Notes under the pieces: model-generated
Databases searched by the model: none
Told to the model about the DNA's origin: nothing
The model's input: the letters and a program-made list of their open reading frames with translations, nothing else
In this document: positions 44,456 to 53,501 of the stretch, piece by piece
How positions within the stretch are numbered: position 1 is the first letter of the stretch
Layout of the letters: each line of letters begins with the position of its first letter
Source: Allorhodopirellula heiligendammensis
Lineage (GTDB): Bacteria > Planctomycetota > Planctomycetia > Pirellulales > Pirellulaceae
DNA length: 64,000 nucleotides
Reading direction: 5' to 3'
Assembly (NCBI RefSeq): GCF_007860105.1
Contig: NZ_SJPU01000005.1
Span: 1 to 64,000 of the forward strand
Position numbers and translations under genes: made by a program

Positions 44456-44670
44456 TGATCCGTGGAGAGCCCAAAGAGGACACCCTCTTCGACAAGGCAA
44501 ACGCCGCTGCAATAGCTGCGATGCAGTCGGTTGTTGATTTGGCGAGCCGAACAAACACACCAGTGATCGTCTTTCGCAATGGACAGATTGAGCGAATCGC
44601 CCCAGAGGCGATCGTTGACTATCACGTTCGTGAAGAGTCGGTATCGCAATCTGACACTAACGCACCGTGA
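44455..44670 (+). CDS. Small partner (possible antitoxin) of the zeta-like kinase
   Basis: A 71-residue protein translated from an ATG overlapping the toxin stop (TAATG). Sequence: a helical, acidic N-terminus (DTLFDKANAAAIAAMQSVVD), then PVIVFRNGQIERIAPE, a short beta hairpin. Pairs of a zeta-like kinase plus such a small protein with V-x-R-x-G-x-I occur in many Gram-negative genomes, and the small protein is the natural antitoxin candidate. Nothing in the sequence proves inhibition. Confidence 0.65.
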   Translation: MIRGEPKEDTLFDKANAAAIAAMQSVVDLASRTNTPVIVFRNGQIERIAPEAIVDYHVREESVSQSDTNAP

Positions 44671-44681
44671 CACGAATTGGC

Positions 44682-46730
44682 ATGAACGAGATCAACGAGA
44701 CCGATACGGACCTCGACGAGCTGCTCAACCGGCATTTCTCGGGTAAGGTTGTTCGCAAAGACCTGACCAAACTGGTCAAGGAAGGGGCAAACGTCCCGGT
44801 CTATGTGCTGGAATACTTGCTGGGGAATTACTGCGCCTCGAACGATCCTGAAGTCATCGAAGATGGCCTGAACACGGTCAAAAAGGTGCTGGCCGACAAC
44901 TACGTCCGCCCTGACGAAGCGGAGAAGGTGAAATCCACGATCCGTGAGCGTGGCAGCTTGAAGATCATCGACAAAGTGACCGTGACGCTGAACGAGAAGC
45001 GTGACGTGTACGAGGCCCTGCTGTCGAACCTCGGCACCAAGGGTGTCGAAATCCCCACCGGTACGGTCAAGAAGTACGAGAAACTGCTGGCTGGCGGCAT
45101 CTGGTGCATCATCACGATGCAATATTTTTTCGAGGAGGGCCAAAAGGGATCGCCGTTCCTAATCCAAGAACTGAAGCCCATCCAGATGCCCAACATGGAC
45201 ATGGATGAGTTGTTCGCTGGAAGAAAGTACTTCACGGAGGAACAATGGATCGATGCACTGCTGCGATCTTGCGGCTACGAGCCGACGCACTTCGAGCCAC
45301 GGGTCAAGATGCACCTGCTCTGCCGGATGGTGCCGCTGGTCGAGAACAACTTCAACGTCTGCGAACTCGGGCCACGAGGAACAGGCAAGAGCCACATCTA
45401 CAAAGAGATCAGCCCCAACAGCATCTTGGTCTCGGGTGGTCAAACAACGGTCGCCAACCTGTTTTACAACTTGGCACGACGGCAGGTCGGTCTGGTTGGA
45501 TTGTGGGATGTGGTCGCCTTCGACGAGGTGGCAGGGATCTCGTTCAAGGACAAGGACGGCGTCCAGATCATGAAGGACTACATGGCCAGCGGCTCATTCG
45601 CCCGTGGTCGTGATTCCATCAATGCCTACGCCTCGATGGTCTTCGTCGGCAACATCAACCAGCCCGTCGATACGCTCGTGAAAACCAGCCATCTGCTGGC
45701 ACCGTTTCCAGACGCGATGATCGACTCAGCGTTCTTTGACCGCTTCCATGCGTACATCCCCGGTTGGGAGATCCCCAAGATGCGGCCTGAGTTCTTCACG
45801 AACCAGTACGGCATGATCGTGGACTACTTCGCCGAGTGGGTGCGTGAGATGCGCAAACGCAACTTCGGTGATGCGATCAACAAATACTTCAAGCTCGGGC
45901 GAGACCTGAACCAGCGAGACTCGATCGCGGTCAAGCACACGGTTTCCGGGTTGCTAAAGCTCCTGTATCCCAACGAGGAATACGACAAGGAAGCCGTCCG
46001 CCGTTGCCTGGAATACGCCCTTGAGGCTCGCCGCCGAGTCAAAGAGCAACTCAAAAAGATCGGTGGCATGGAGTTCTACGACGTTCACTTCAGCTACATC
46101 GACATGGAGACCGCCGAAGAGAAATTCATCTCGGTGCGTGAGCAAGGCGGCGGATCACTGATCCCCGACGGACCACTCAACCCCGGCGTGATGCACACTG
46201 TTGCCACGGGCGGGAACGATTCGCACCTCGGTCTGTACCGTCTCGAAACCCAGGTCACCGCAGGCAACGGTTCGCTGAAGATGTCGGGGCTCGGCTCCAA
46301 CATGAAAGCCAAAGAGGCGATCAAGGTCGGCTTCGATTACTTCAAGGCCAACGCCAGCAGCGTCAGTGCCTCGGTAAAAGTCAGCGACCACGACTACCAC
46401 CTGCATATCATCGAACTGCAAAACACCGGCCCCACCACGGCAATGACCCTGACCACATTCATCGCCCTCTGCTCAGCAGTATTGGGCAAACCGATCCAGA
46501 GCCAGATGGTAATCTTAGGTAGCATGAGTCTCGGCGGAAACATCATCCCGGTCGAGAGCCTAGCCGAGTCCCTCCAAGTAGCCCACGACGCCGGAGCCAA
46601 GCGAGTCCTGCTCCCCATGGCCAGCGTCAGCGACATCCCCACCATCCCCGGCGAACTATTCGCCAAGTTCCAAACCAGCTTCTACTCCGACCCAAGGGAT
46701 GCTGCCTTCAAGGCGCTGGGGGTGGAATAA
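44682..46730 (+). CDS. brxL: BrxL, Lon-like AAA protein of BREX
   Basis: A 682-residue last core BREX protein. The start at ATG 44682 (MNEINETDTDLDELLNRHF) fits the family; a GTG at 44667 overlapping the previous stop is possible. The AAA module shows GPRGTGKSHIYKE at about 230 and a Walker B FDEVAG. The C-terminal Lon-like domain has NTGPTTAMTL where Lon proteases have the catalytic Gly-Pro-Ser-Ala-Gly, and lacks an obvious catalytic Lys in GGNIIPVES, so it is probably not a protease. This agrees with BrxL acting as a DNA-associated ring machine. Last gene of the BREX unit. Confidence 0.92.
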   Translation: MNEINETDTDLDELLNRHFSGKVVRKDLTKLVKEGANVPVYVLEYLLGNYCASNDPEVIEDGLNTVKKVLADNYVRPDEAEKVKSTIRERGSLKIIDKVTVTLNEKRDVYEALLSNLGTKGVEIPTGTVKKYEKLLAGGIWCIITMQYFFEEGQKGSPFLIQELKPIQMPNMDMDELFAGRKYFTEEQWIDALLRSCGYEPTHFEPRVKMHLLCRMVPLVENNFNVCELGPRGTGKSHIYKEISPNSILVSGGQTTVANLFYNLARRQVGLVGLWDVVAFDEVAGISFKDKDGVQIMKDYMASGSFARGRDSINAYASMVFVGNINQPVDTLVKTSHLLAPFPDAMIDSAFFDRFHAYIPGWEIPKMRPEFFTNQYGMIVDYFAEWVREMRKRNFGDAINKYFKLGRDLNQRDSIAVKHTVSGLLKLLYPNEEYDKEAVRRCLEYALEARRRVKEQLKKIGGMEFYDVHFSYIDMETAEEKFISVREQGGGSLIPDGPLNPGVMHTVATGGNDSHLGLYRLETQVTAGNGSLKMSGLGSNMKAKEAIKVGFDYFKANASSVSASVKVSDHDYHLHIIELQNTGPTTAMTLTTFIALCSAVLGKPIQSQMVILGSMSLGGNIIPVESLAESLQVAHDAGAKRVLLPMASVSDIPTIPGELFAKFQTSFYSDPRDAAFKALGVE

Positions 46731-46903
46731 AGAGAAAAGGTGAGTGATTAGAACAATGCCCACGGTCTCCCGCTCTCTGATTCGCAAGGTGCAAAACGAG
46801 ATACGATAGTTCGGCCATCCCTCTGAAAAGGTGGAGGACCTTCAAACGCCCATCAGTGGTCCCTTTTCAGCGACCCGTGACAAGTGTGTCTTCGATATCG
46901 AAA

Positions 46904-48928
46904 TTACTTGGATGCTTTCGATCGGACCCAGCTAGCATCATCTGTCAAAGCCTGAAAACGGACTTGGTGGAACGTCACTGTCGCACCATTTGCTCCAAGG
47001 GCCGGGTGTCGTTTGTCAGGAAAGCTCCAAGGTTGCTCAAGATCAATCGCCGACTGCCTGCCTGACCATCGCAAAAAAAGTTGACCCTGAACGAAAATTT
47101 CGATTTCCGCATTGTCCTCTTTAAGACGAACGCTCACGGTCGTACGATATCGCCTGCCGTTGACCAGTGTTCCAGGTTCGTGCGTCAGTGGGCTCTCGTT
47201 CACATCATGGCCGTCTAAGCGGTTGACTCCGCTATACTTACCGCTGTACGCACTAAACAAAAGCATGCAGTGTTTGTGGCCAACAGGAAAGATAATGTTG
47301 ACGGAATCGGCACCGACATGGCGAGTGAATTCAACTTCCAGGTTGTAGTCTCCGTCAACGATGACTGGAAGTAGAATCCTAGTCCTTCTTTTATGTTCCG
47401 TCTTCGTCCAATTAGGTGCAGCCACAGTTAGCGACTTGCCTTGCTTGACCCAATTACCGAACATACTGTCTGCATTGACGTCGATGTTTTCGATAGCGTC
47501 AACCCAGCCATCGAACGAATTCTCGTTTGTCATATGAATCGCCTTAATGGCCGTATCGTCCATTGATGCGGGCATTGCTGATGCGGCCCCCCTTGGTTCT
47601 GCTCTGACTATTACCAGAGGAAGCTCCATGTTTGGCTCAAATCCCCTCGATTCTGCCATCGCCGATGCCATTTCGTCGAGTGCCAAAACCGTCTCGGCAT
47701 ACTGTAAAAGCGCCTTCTGCAATAGGCCACGGTATAAGTCCCGTCGTTCCCAATCACCCGCATTTTCTCTTTCGACCGACACCGTGTAACTGTCACCGAG
47801 ATTTGCCGATACGTCTTCCAGCTTTCTGGCCAATGCAACGAATCGCCACTCGTCGGTCGACTCGTCCCGGCTTTTGATACCAAGTTTCAGCCAACGATCA
47901 CCGAGTTCATATCGAGCGTCGGAAATTAGTGTCTTGATTTGCCTAAACGTCTTGGACTGATCTTTCTGTCCGTTTTCGACGACAGACAAAGCAGTGACAA
48001 CAAAGTTAGTGGCAGCGAGCAGGTCTTCTTTTCCCGAACCTGACGGAGCGAATCGGTAGAGAGCCTTTCGATCCAAGTCATTCCTGGCGACCGCTCGAAA
48101 CGCAATCTCACACCACAATTTGCTTTGCTCCAATTCCAATTCGTGCCGGCGACCGGCCAGCGCCACCGCATTGCCCTTGAAACTGGCTGCCTCTGCTTGG
48201 GCTCTCCGCTGTGCATTCTGATTGGCTCGATACATGTAGTCAAATTGCGGTGGTCGTTGATGAACAGGGAGACCTTGGTAGGAGGGAACTCCTCCCTCGC
48301 CTTGGTTGCTTTGAGCGGGTGACTGATGACTCAACACGGTTTGAGTGTGGTAAGTGTGGTTTTCCGTGGGATGATAGAAGAACTTCTCTGCGGTCGTTCC
48401 GTAGAACTTGTCCCAGCGAACCGGTCCGCCACCTCTTTGATCCATTCGGTCGTTTCCGGACTGAGCTCTGCCGGCCTGCCCTTTTGCGACACCTGCACGA
48501 GATTTGCTAGTCCCGATCTCCTTGTCGATTGCGTCGAGGTTTGCCTCCACATCGACCAAGCGGACCATCAAGAAAATTAGCCGCTGGTCCACCTCTTCCC
48601 AGCCCGCATTCAGGCTTTCCGCGGGGGCCATCTCACTGCGTTTAACGTCCAATCGTGTGACAGCAGCGATTTTCTTGTCGAATTCGACCGTGCCGATGTC
48701 GCCAGGGATTACCGTGGTCAGAACGCTGGCTTTGCCTTCAACAATGATCGCTGCGTCACCGCTTAACGCCAATGTGGAAATTTTTCCGTTGTAGCGGACT
48801 GAGATCTTGCGTTCGCTTGCGTCGACGGATTGAACCTCGATCGGCACCGTGGTGACTTGGGCCGCCACCGTGCTAGTGAGCAGAAACTTGATTGCTGACG
48901 ACAATATAAGGTTCGAAATCCGGAGCAT
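46904..48928 (-). CDS. Secreted protein with a C-terminal concanavalin-like domain
   Basis: Start at 48928 (MLRISNLILSSAIKFLLTSTVAAQ) gives a clean signal peptide; an upstream ATG at 48967 adds 13 residues that would bury it. After it, residues 25-100 form a small beta barrel (IEVQSVDASERKISVRYNGK). A Gly/Gln/His-rich low-complexity section (VAKGQAGRAQSGNDRMDQRGG) leads to a helical part. The last 200 residues (NSFDGWVDAIENID, YNLEVEFTRH, HKHCMLLFSAYSGKYSGVN, VRLKEDNAEIEIFV) have the rhythm of the concanavalin/DUF1080-like domains common in planctomycete surface proteins. Function unknown. Confidence 0.75.
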   Translation of the reverse strand: MLRISNLILSSAIKFLLTSTVAAQVTTVPIEVQSVDASERKISVRYNGKISTLALSGDAAIIVEGKASVLTTVIPGDIGTVEFDKKIAAVTRLDVKRSEMAPAESLNAGWEEVDQRLIFLMVRLVDVEANLDAIDKEIGTSKSRAGVAKGQAGRAQSGNDRMDQRGGGPVRWDKFYGTTAEKFFYHPTENHTYHTQTVLSHQSPAQSNQGEGGVPSYQGLPVHQRPPQFDYMYRANQNAQRRAQAEAASFKGNAVALAGRRHELELEQSKLWCEIAFRAVARNDLDRKALYRFAPSGSGKEDLLAATNFVVTALSVVENGQKDQSKTFRQIKTLISDARYELGDRWLKLGIKSRDESTDEWRFVALARKLEDVSANLGDSYTVSVERENAGDWERRDLYRGLLQKALLQYAETVLALDEMASAMAESRGFEPNMELPLVIVRAEPRGAASAMPASMDDTAIKAIHMTNENSFDGWVDAIENIDVNADSMFGNWVKQGKSLTVAAPNWTKTEHKRRTRILLPVIVDGDYNLEVEFTRHVGADSVNIIFPVGHKHCMLLFSAYSGKYSGVNRLDGHDVNESPLTHEPGTLVNGRRYRTTVSVRLKEDNAEIEIFVQGQLFLRWSGRQSAIDLEQPWSFPDKRHPALGANGATVTFHQVRFQALTDDASWVRSKASK

Positions 48929-49041
48929 TACTCGTTTCCCAGCAGGTCGACGGAAGGGGGGTAGCAAAAGTGTAGTTCGTCGCGGCCGCGTTTGAAAGTT
49001 GGCCTTCCGTCACACTTCGCCGCCGACACATACTCGATCGT

Positions 49042-49197
49042 TGCGATGGCGACTCGTCCTTCAAGGCATTTCTGGGTGCGTCCGAAGGTCTCATCAAGAA
49101 CATCCACGGCGTTGCCCCTGTCGCCGAACTCGACGGTGACGAGATCGGTTATTTGGTCGGCAAGGTGGCCGAGATCAAGAGGCAGCCACGTACTTGA
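49042..49197 (+). pseudogene. C-terminal fragment of an unknown protein
   Basis: A 51-codon frame without a start: SSFKAFLGASEGLIKNIHGV, then PVAELDGDEIGYLVGKVAEIK, ending in TGA. Composition is strongly coding-like (Gly/Ala-Leu-Val-Glu alternation). The 5' part is absent. Family not recognised. Confidence 0.35.
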
Positions 49198-49743
49198 TGG
49201 TCGAAAGTAATGACTTTGCTACCGGATCGCGAGTCACCTACATTCACATGGGGCGTGGAGGGCTTTAATACCGCAAGACCATTTCCCTCTTGAACACTGG
49301 TACGAGACTACAGCAAAGCCAGCAGCAGCCTTACTCACCAACAGTGGTGACACCTGCTGGGACTCACGGTCCCATGATGGCGATTGGATCGGGAAGTATC
49401 TCAGATATGACTGATAGCGGCAAACGCCTGCGGAAGTGTACCGCAGCGGTTTGTCAAAATACTTCGCCTTTCCTATCTAAGCCAAGCAAGCTCGTGGTCA
49501 GAGTATTGGCGTCCGCTTCAGTTTTCCATTAGCCGCGATCTGCCCCCACCTCAACATACGGGACCGCTGTTCTCGTGGTCCGTCGCTTCGAAACAAGCTC
49601 ACTTCCTCGACCGGCAATTGGCACCGCCACTGAACCTCCCCGGCCTGGGATTCTGGTCAGCATGCCAGCCAGTAACCCTATCTGCTAGAATCATTCTCAC
49701 GAATCAGCCGTTCTGATTCCGAGTTCAAGGGCTACGCTGAATA
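49198..49743. other. Intergenic region without a supportable gene
   Basis: Only short overlapping frames. The plus strand near 49560-49680 has a Pro-rich open stretch without start or ribosome-binding site, probably another decayed end. Confidence 0.35.
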
Positions 49744-50133
49744 ATGCCGGGAGATATGAACGTGATGTTCAAGAAGGGATCGGGGGATTGGAAAGAGTAC
49801 CGCAAGTTGGGTTCGCACTTCGAGGTCGACTTTCACCCACCCGACGACGGCACACTCGATGGATTATCCTACTGGGAACGTATGGATAATGTCACAGAGG
49901 TCTCGCAAAAGGCACTACTTCGAGCATATGAAGACGGAGACGAATATGTGATTTTCAGACACGGATCGTCAACGTCCAGGCCAGGGGCGACGACGTCTCG
50001 ATCTCAGGTTCGCAAACTGATGAGGGGTAAGGACGCAACGCCGTACATCGTTAGAAGCGAATGCATCCAGCATGAGTCCGTATTTGTCGCCGCTATCAGA
50101 CGCAAGCGAGCAACTCCTGGGCCAAAGTTGTGA
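49744..50133 (+). CDS. Hypothetical protein, 129 aa
   Basis: A small basic protein: DWKEYRKLGSHFEVDFHPPDD, then a helix VSQKALLRAYEDGDEYVIF, and the striking run RHGSSTSRPGATTSRSQVRKLMRGKDATPY ending VRSECIQHESVFVAAIRRK (split here by segments). The His-Gly-x-Ser-Thr-Ser-Arg-Pro-Gly loop followed by a basic helix suggests a nucleic-acid or phosphate-binding site and recalls small Smr-like folds, but I cannot assign a family. Start ATG at 49744; no neighbours share its strand. Confidence 0.6.
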   Translation: MPGDMNVMFKKGSGDWKEYRKLGSHFEVDFHPPDDGTLDGLSYWERMDNVTEVSQKALLRAYEDGDEYVIFRHGSSTSRPGATTSRSQVRKLMRGKDATPYIVRSECIQHESVFVAAIRRKRATPGPKL

Positions 50134-50385
50134 GTTGCGGAATCTACCAGTCAGCAAAACTTGAATGGATAAAAATGAGATTGGTACACGTCTGGTGTTC
50201 CGATCGCGAATACGTTCTGCGCGAGAATGTCGAGACATTGACTGACCAGTCCGCCGAGTTTTCGACATCGTGCGCTGGGCGTCATCGAGAGACGCCGGGG
50301 ACCGTTGCCATTGTAGGCAAGCGGATACCGAATTTACAATTCAAAAACACAATCGATTTCGCTCAAACACGTTTGGCTGATAGCT

Positions 50386-50436
50386 AAAAAAAAGCTCACG
50401 ATGCCCAACCGGATACGATCCGGCTGGGTTCGTGAG
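50386..50436 (-). terminator. Strong intrinsic terminator of the ubiquitin-like operon
   Basis: Stem CTCACG / CGTGAG enclosing CCGGAT-acg-ATCCGG with an extra CCCA/TGGG pairing (50395-50436). On the minus strand it is followed by eight Ts (the A-run 50386-50393). It lies just after the last gene of the operon, 50454-50852, so it ends that transcript. Confidence 0.85.
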
Positions 50437-50453
50437 TCGGGATGGACTGAATG

Positions 50454-50852
50454 CTAATTCGAAGCGGGTTGTTTGCCCTTCAGCTCATCAATCAACGTGG
50501 ACGCCTCGCTGATGGTCAGTGCTGAGAGTGCCGATGCACCAAACCGATCGTGAAGCGTGCGGTCGAGCGTAATGCCTTGTCGCTTTGACATGACCGCGAT
50601 CGCGTTGATTTGTTTTTCTGTCGCAAAGCGTTTCACCGATGGTTGGTGACCGGTCGGTGCTGTTTGCGAGGGATCCCGCTGCGGCGGCTCGTTCGGAAGT
50701 GATTGTTCTGCCAGCATCCGGCAACGCCGGACGGCAGCAAGAATTGCGTCATTGCTCGCCTGAGCGTCCAGGGGCACGGACACTCGGACTGCTGGTCCTG
50801 ACTGTCCATCTGAGCTTTCGGCCGTAATGCCGAGTGTGATCGCATTATGCAA
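50454..50852 (-). CDS. Last gene of the ubiquitin-like operon, unknown, 132 aa
   Basis: Two parts. Residues 1-50 (ITLGITAESSDGQSGPAVRV, then DAILAAVRRCRMLAEQS) resemble a small strand-helix unit. Residues 75-130 read ATEKQINAIAVMSKRQGITLD, then FGASALSALTISEASTLIDEL, a helical module I have seen at the ends of unrelated bacterial proteins (a T-E-K-Q-x-x-A-I start). Its ATG overlaps the E1 gene by 8 bases and it is followed by the operon terminator. Function unknown. Confidence 0.65.
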   Translation of the reverse strand: MHNAITLGITAESSDGQSGPAVRVSVPLDAQASNDAILAAVRRCRMLAEQSLPNEPPQRDPSQTAPTGHQPSVKRFATEKQINAIAVMSKRQGITLDRTLHDRFGASALSALTISEASTLIDELKGKQPASN

Positions 50853-51552
50853 ACGTGTTCTCCTGAATGGAAGATGTGAATTCGCCAGCGACGTTCAGTT
50901 CGCTGGCGAGTAAGTTAAAGGTGAAATCGCTGTCCAGTGGCATATCACGGAGCCAGCGTGTTAATTGATGCACGGACAAGCCCGCGGCAATGGATGCTGC
51001 GTAGATTGTCGATTTTGCCGTGCAGGTTCCTGCGTGAGCGTCACCCTGGGCGAACAACGTCGATTCGTAGGCGTGACGTGATTTGCTGGGCTCAGCCGTC
51101 AGTAAACGAATCGTCTCGCCGTTCATCCGGGTATCGATCAGCAGTTGGATCCGCCTTTGAAGGCATCGCCACACCGTCGCCCGCGTCGCGATGCTGTCGA
51201 CGCAGCAGAACACGACGTCACCGACGCGGTGCGTTGAGCGGAAGCGGTCGATGATGTAGTCGATTTCGATCGATGGATCGATGCGTTCGACCTCCAGCAT
51301 CGTTGCCGTCACCTTGGCTTGCCCGACCTCATCGGCCCGGTAGCCTTGCGTGGTCACGTTGGTCCGCTCGACGGTGTCGAAGTCAATCAATTGCAACTTC
51401 GTGACGCCGATCGAGGCGAGTTGCAGAGCGACTTGGCGACCGATCGCTCCGACGCCGATCACCGTGACGCTCGCTTCCTGAATACGATCTCGCGGAACGA
51501 GACTCGCTTGACGGTCGAAACGATCTGGGTTGGTATTCAAGATGCCACCCAT
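50845..51552 (-). CDS. E1-like ThiF-family adenylating enzyme
   Basis: A 235-residue ThiF/E1 domain that would activate a ubiquitin-like protein with ATP. Visible: RFDRQASLVPRDRI, Rossmann loop VIGVGAIGRQVALQLASIG (residues 31-49), LIDFDTVERTNV with the ribose-binding Asp, and QGYRADEVGQAKV with the Arg/Lys of the ATP site. A Cys in GTCTAKSTIYAA (about 185) is a candidate thioester Cys. The start at 51552 overlaps the JAMM gene end by 16 bases; a longer start at 51585 lies deeper in that gene. No zinc Cys pairs are seen. Confidence 0.85.
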   Translation of the reverse strand: MGGILNTNPDRFDRQASLVPRDRIQEASVTVIGVGAIGRQVALQLASIGVTKLQLIDFDTVERTNVTTQGYRADEVGQAKVTATMLEVERIDPSIEIDYIIDRFRSTHRVGDVVFCCVDSIATRATVWRCLQRRIQLLIDTRMNGETIRLLTAEPSKSRHAYESTLFAQGDAHAGTCTAKSTIYAASIAAGLSVHQLTRWLRDMPLDSDFTFNLLASELNVAGEFTSSIQENTFA

Positions 51553-52187
51553 TCGCTTTCCGACCAGCCGGTGTCGTCCCGCCACTCAAAGGGATCACTT
51601 GCCTGTGTCCTCGGACGCCGAGTGAACGGATCATGAACCGTGACAGCGGCTTCGTACTCAGATTCCCAAAGATCTTGATCGGTCTCGGGGAATTCGGTTT
51701 TATAGTCGATTTCGACGGCAAGCCGCTTATTGCATCCCGGCCCGACGTTCATTCGCAGCCGAGCGTAAGTGGCACCACCGCGTGCGACGATGAACATCAC
51801 GGCCCAATCCGGAGTGCCAAAGGCACGCTGAAACGTCTCTTCGTCCGTGCCACTGGGTAGCGGTGACGAGCCGGGATGCGTGTGCAGCCAAATTCGTCCA
51901 CACGTTTCCGGCGTGTGCCCCTCGTCGATCTGATCGTCGAAATAGTCCGCAACTGCGGAATCATCGAACGACACCGTAACGGGCGTGCAGATCTGTTGGA
52001 CCATCGCGACCGACTCGATCAACAGGAGATCGTCGGGACTGGTGATACCGAACATTCCGACCTCGGTGTTTCCCAGGTCACGCAGGAATAGCAGCTTCGC
52101 CCACGCGTAGGGCGTGAACCGCAGGCTCTGACGATTCCTCGCTGGGATCCGACGTCGACTCCCCTTCTTCTTCGTTAACACAATCAT
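51537..52187 (-). CDS. JAMM (JAB/MPN) metallopeptidase, deubiquitinase-like
   Basis: A 216-residue protein with the complete JAMM zinc motif: Glu42 in GNTEVGMFG, and IWLHTHPGSSPLPSGTDEE with His102, His104, Ser112 and Asp115. JAMM peptidases in such operons trim the C-terminal tail of the ubiquitin-like protein and remove it from targets. The C-terminal 60 residues (TVHDPFTRRPRTQ, WRDDTGWSESEWV) are extra. Its start lies 110 bases inside the E2-like gene, an unusually long overlap in a different frame; no later start preserves the fold. Confidence 0.87.
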   Translation of the reverse strand: MIVLTKKKGSRRRIPARNRQSLRFTPYAWAKLLFLRDLGNTEVGMFGITSPDDLLLIESVAMVQQICTPVTVSFDDSAVADYFDDQIDEGHTPETCGRIWLHTHPGSSPLPSGTDEETFQRAFGTPDWAVMFIVARGGATYARLRMNVGPGCNKRLAVEIDYKTEFPETDQDLWESEYEAAVTVHDPFTRRPRTQASDPFEWRDDTGWSESEWVAS

Positions 52188-53121
52188 CGCATTTGTCCTC
52201 CGTCAGACAGTCTTGGCAAAAGGGTTTGTTACATCGGTCGCAGCTTGAAATGCAGCTTCCGCAAAATGAGTCTTGGCAGCCTTCGCACTTCGTCATGCAG
52301 TCGTTGCAGTGAGTTTCGCTGCAACCGTCGCATGAGCACGTACAGCCGCTGCAGATCTGGGCGTCACATTGATCACACGAGCAAATGTCGTCTTCATCAA
52401 CGGTGCTGCCGCAGTCCCGACACTCGGTGCCCGACCAGTCACCCAGCGTTGTGTAGGCACTGTGTGGGTTGTAGGTGTGCAGGATCTGATTCACGATGGT
52501 GAAGAAGTCATGCAGCCGCCCTTCGGTCAGAGCCAACTTGATCGGCCCGTGGCCCTCGCCTTCGCACAGCGTTTCCGACTGCACGTGCGGATGAGTCGTC
52601 GAATCACAGCAGGTCGCTGGGTTGGGATCAACTGCGACCACGCGATAGGGACAAGACTGTCCCAGATACTTCAGCTCCAGTTCGATTCGGAACGCACCGA
52701 GGTCGGTGTACTCGATCTCGATGGGTTCAGTGGTGACCGCGATGGTTTGCTTCGTAAAGTCAAAATCGCAGGCTGGAAATTCAGCTTCGATCGCCAACAA
52801 GTCGGCTGTGACATCAGCTAGCGAAATGCTACGTCGTGGAGCCATCGACGCGGCTGCCACATAAATGGCGTCATCGACTTCGCGTTGAAGATCGCTCAGA
52901 GCGTCAAGCAAACGCTTGCCAAGCGACCGCTCAGCACCGGGATATTGACGTGATCTAGCGACTGATATCAAGCGTTGCCATCGCTTCACCTTATCCGCCG
53001 ATGGGACTCGAAGCGTCTTTTCCTGCTGCGAGCAATGACGGTCAACGGCCGCCTTGACGAGTCTCGCCATCCGCCACGCACGCTTGACGGTGCGGCGGGC
53101 TTGTGGTGTAAGGCGATTCAC
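52078..53121 (-). CDS. E2-like protein fused to a Cys-rich RING-like tail
   Basis: A 347-residue protein. Residues 1-100 are a basic helical head ([20 protein letters not shown]). About 105-225 resembles the E2/UBC fold: strands [17 protein letters not shown] and [10 protein letters not shown], then [19 protein letters not shown] with Cys186 as the likely thioester Cys, then a helix [19 protein letters not shown]. Residues 234-315 hold more than twenty Cys in CxxC repeats ([36 protein letters not shown]), a zinc-binding, RING/treble-clef-like region that could act as an E3. The GTG start overlaps the Ubl stop (GTGA). Confidence 0.8.
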   Translation of the reverse strand: MNRLTPQARRTVKRAWRMARLVKAAVDRHCSQQEKTLRVPSADKVKRWQRLISVARSRQYPGAERSLGKRLLDALSDLQREVDDAIYVAAASMAPRRSISLADVTADLLAIEAEFPACDFDFTKQTIAVTTEPIEIEYTDLGAFRIELELKYLGQSCPYRVVAVDPNPATCCDSTTHPHVQSETLCEGEGHGPIKLALTEGRLHDFFTIVNQILHTYNPHSAYTTLGDWSGTECRDCGSTVDEDDICSCDQCDAQICSGCTCSCDGCSETHCNDCMTKCEGCQDSFCGSCISSCDRCNKPFCQDCLTEDKCDDCVNEEEGESTSDPSEESSEPAVHALRVGEAAIPA

Positions 53122-53342
53122 GATCCGGCACCTTCGATCTTGGTTGGTGTGATCGAGACACGATCTCCTTCGACCAGAATTTGGTCACTGGAGACAGGCT
53201 GACGGTTGACGCGAATCAAGTAGTTCGATTCCCTGCCTTCACCGATGCGTTGATTGAACAGAGATTGCACCGTCGTATCGGCTTCGATGTCGATGTGGTT
53301 GGCGAATCCGGCGCCGTCGTTGTTGATGAACAAAATCTTCAT
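53118..53342 (-). CDS. Ubiquitin-like beta-grasp protein
   Basis: A 74-residue protein: strand MKILFINND, strand [20 protein letters not shown] (second strand and helix), strand [34 protein letters not shown]. The strand-strand-helix-strand pattern with D-R-V-x-I-x-P near the end is that of ThiS/MoaD/ubiquitin-like folds. The tail is Glu-Gly-Ala-Gly-Ser rather than a bare Gly-Gly, so trimming by the neighbouring JAMM peptidase would be needed to expose a Gly. It overlaps the E2-like gene by 4 bases. It is the probable modifier of the operon. Confidence 0.83.
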   Translation of the reverse strand: MKILFINNDGAGFANHIDIEADTTVQSLFNQRIGEGRESNYLIRVNRQPVSSDQILVEGDRVSITPTKIEGAGS

Positions 53343-53501
53343 GGTTTGTGGTTCCTGGGTTTGTTGTGATGGGGATGTGCGGTCGTCACTGGCGTGTGTT
53401 GGCGTCGTCGCCGTCGGGTTCCGCGTGGGACAAATGAGCGGCCGGCGACACGTTCAGAGTGCCGCCGGTCATGGGTCGCAGTGGTGAAACCGGTGTCCGG
53501 T

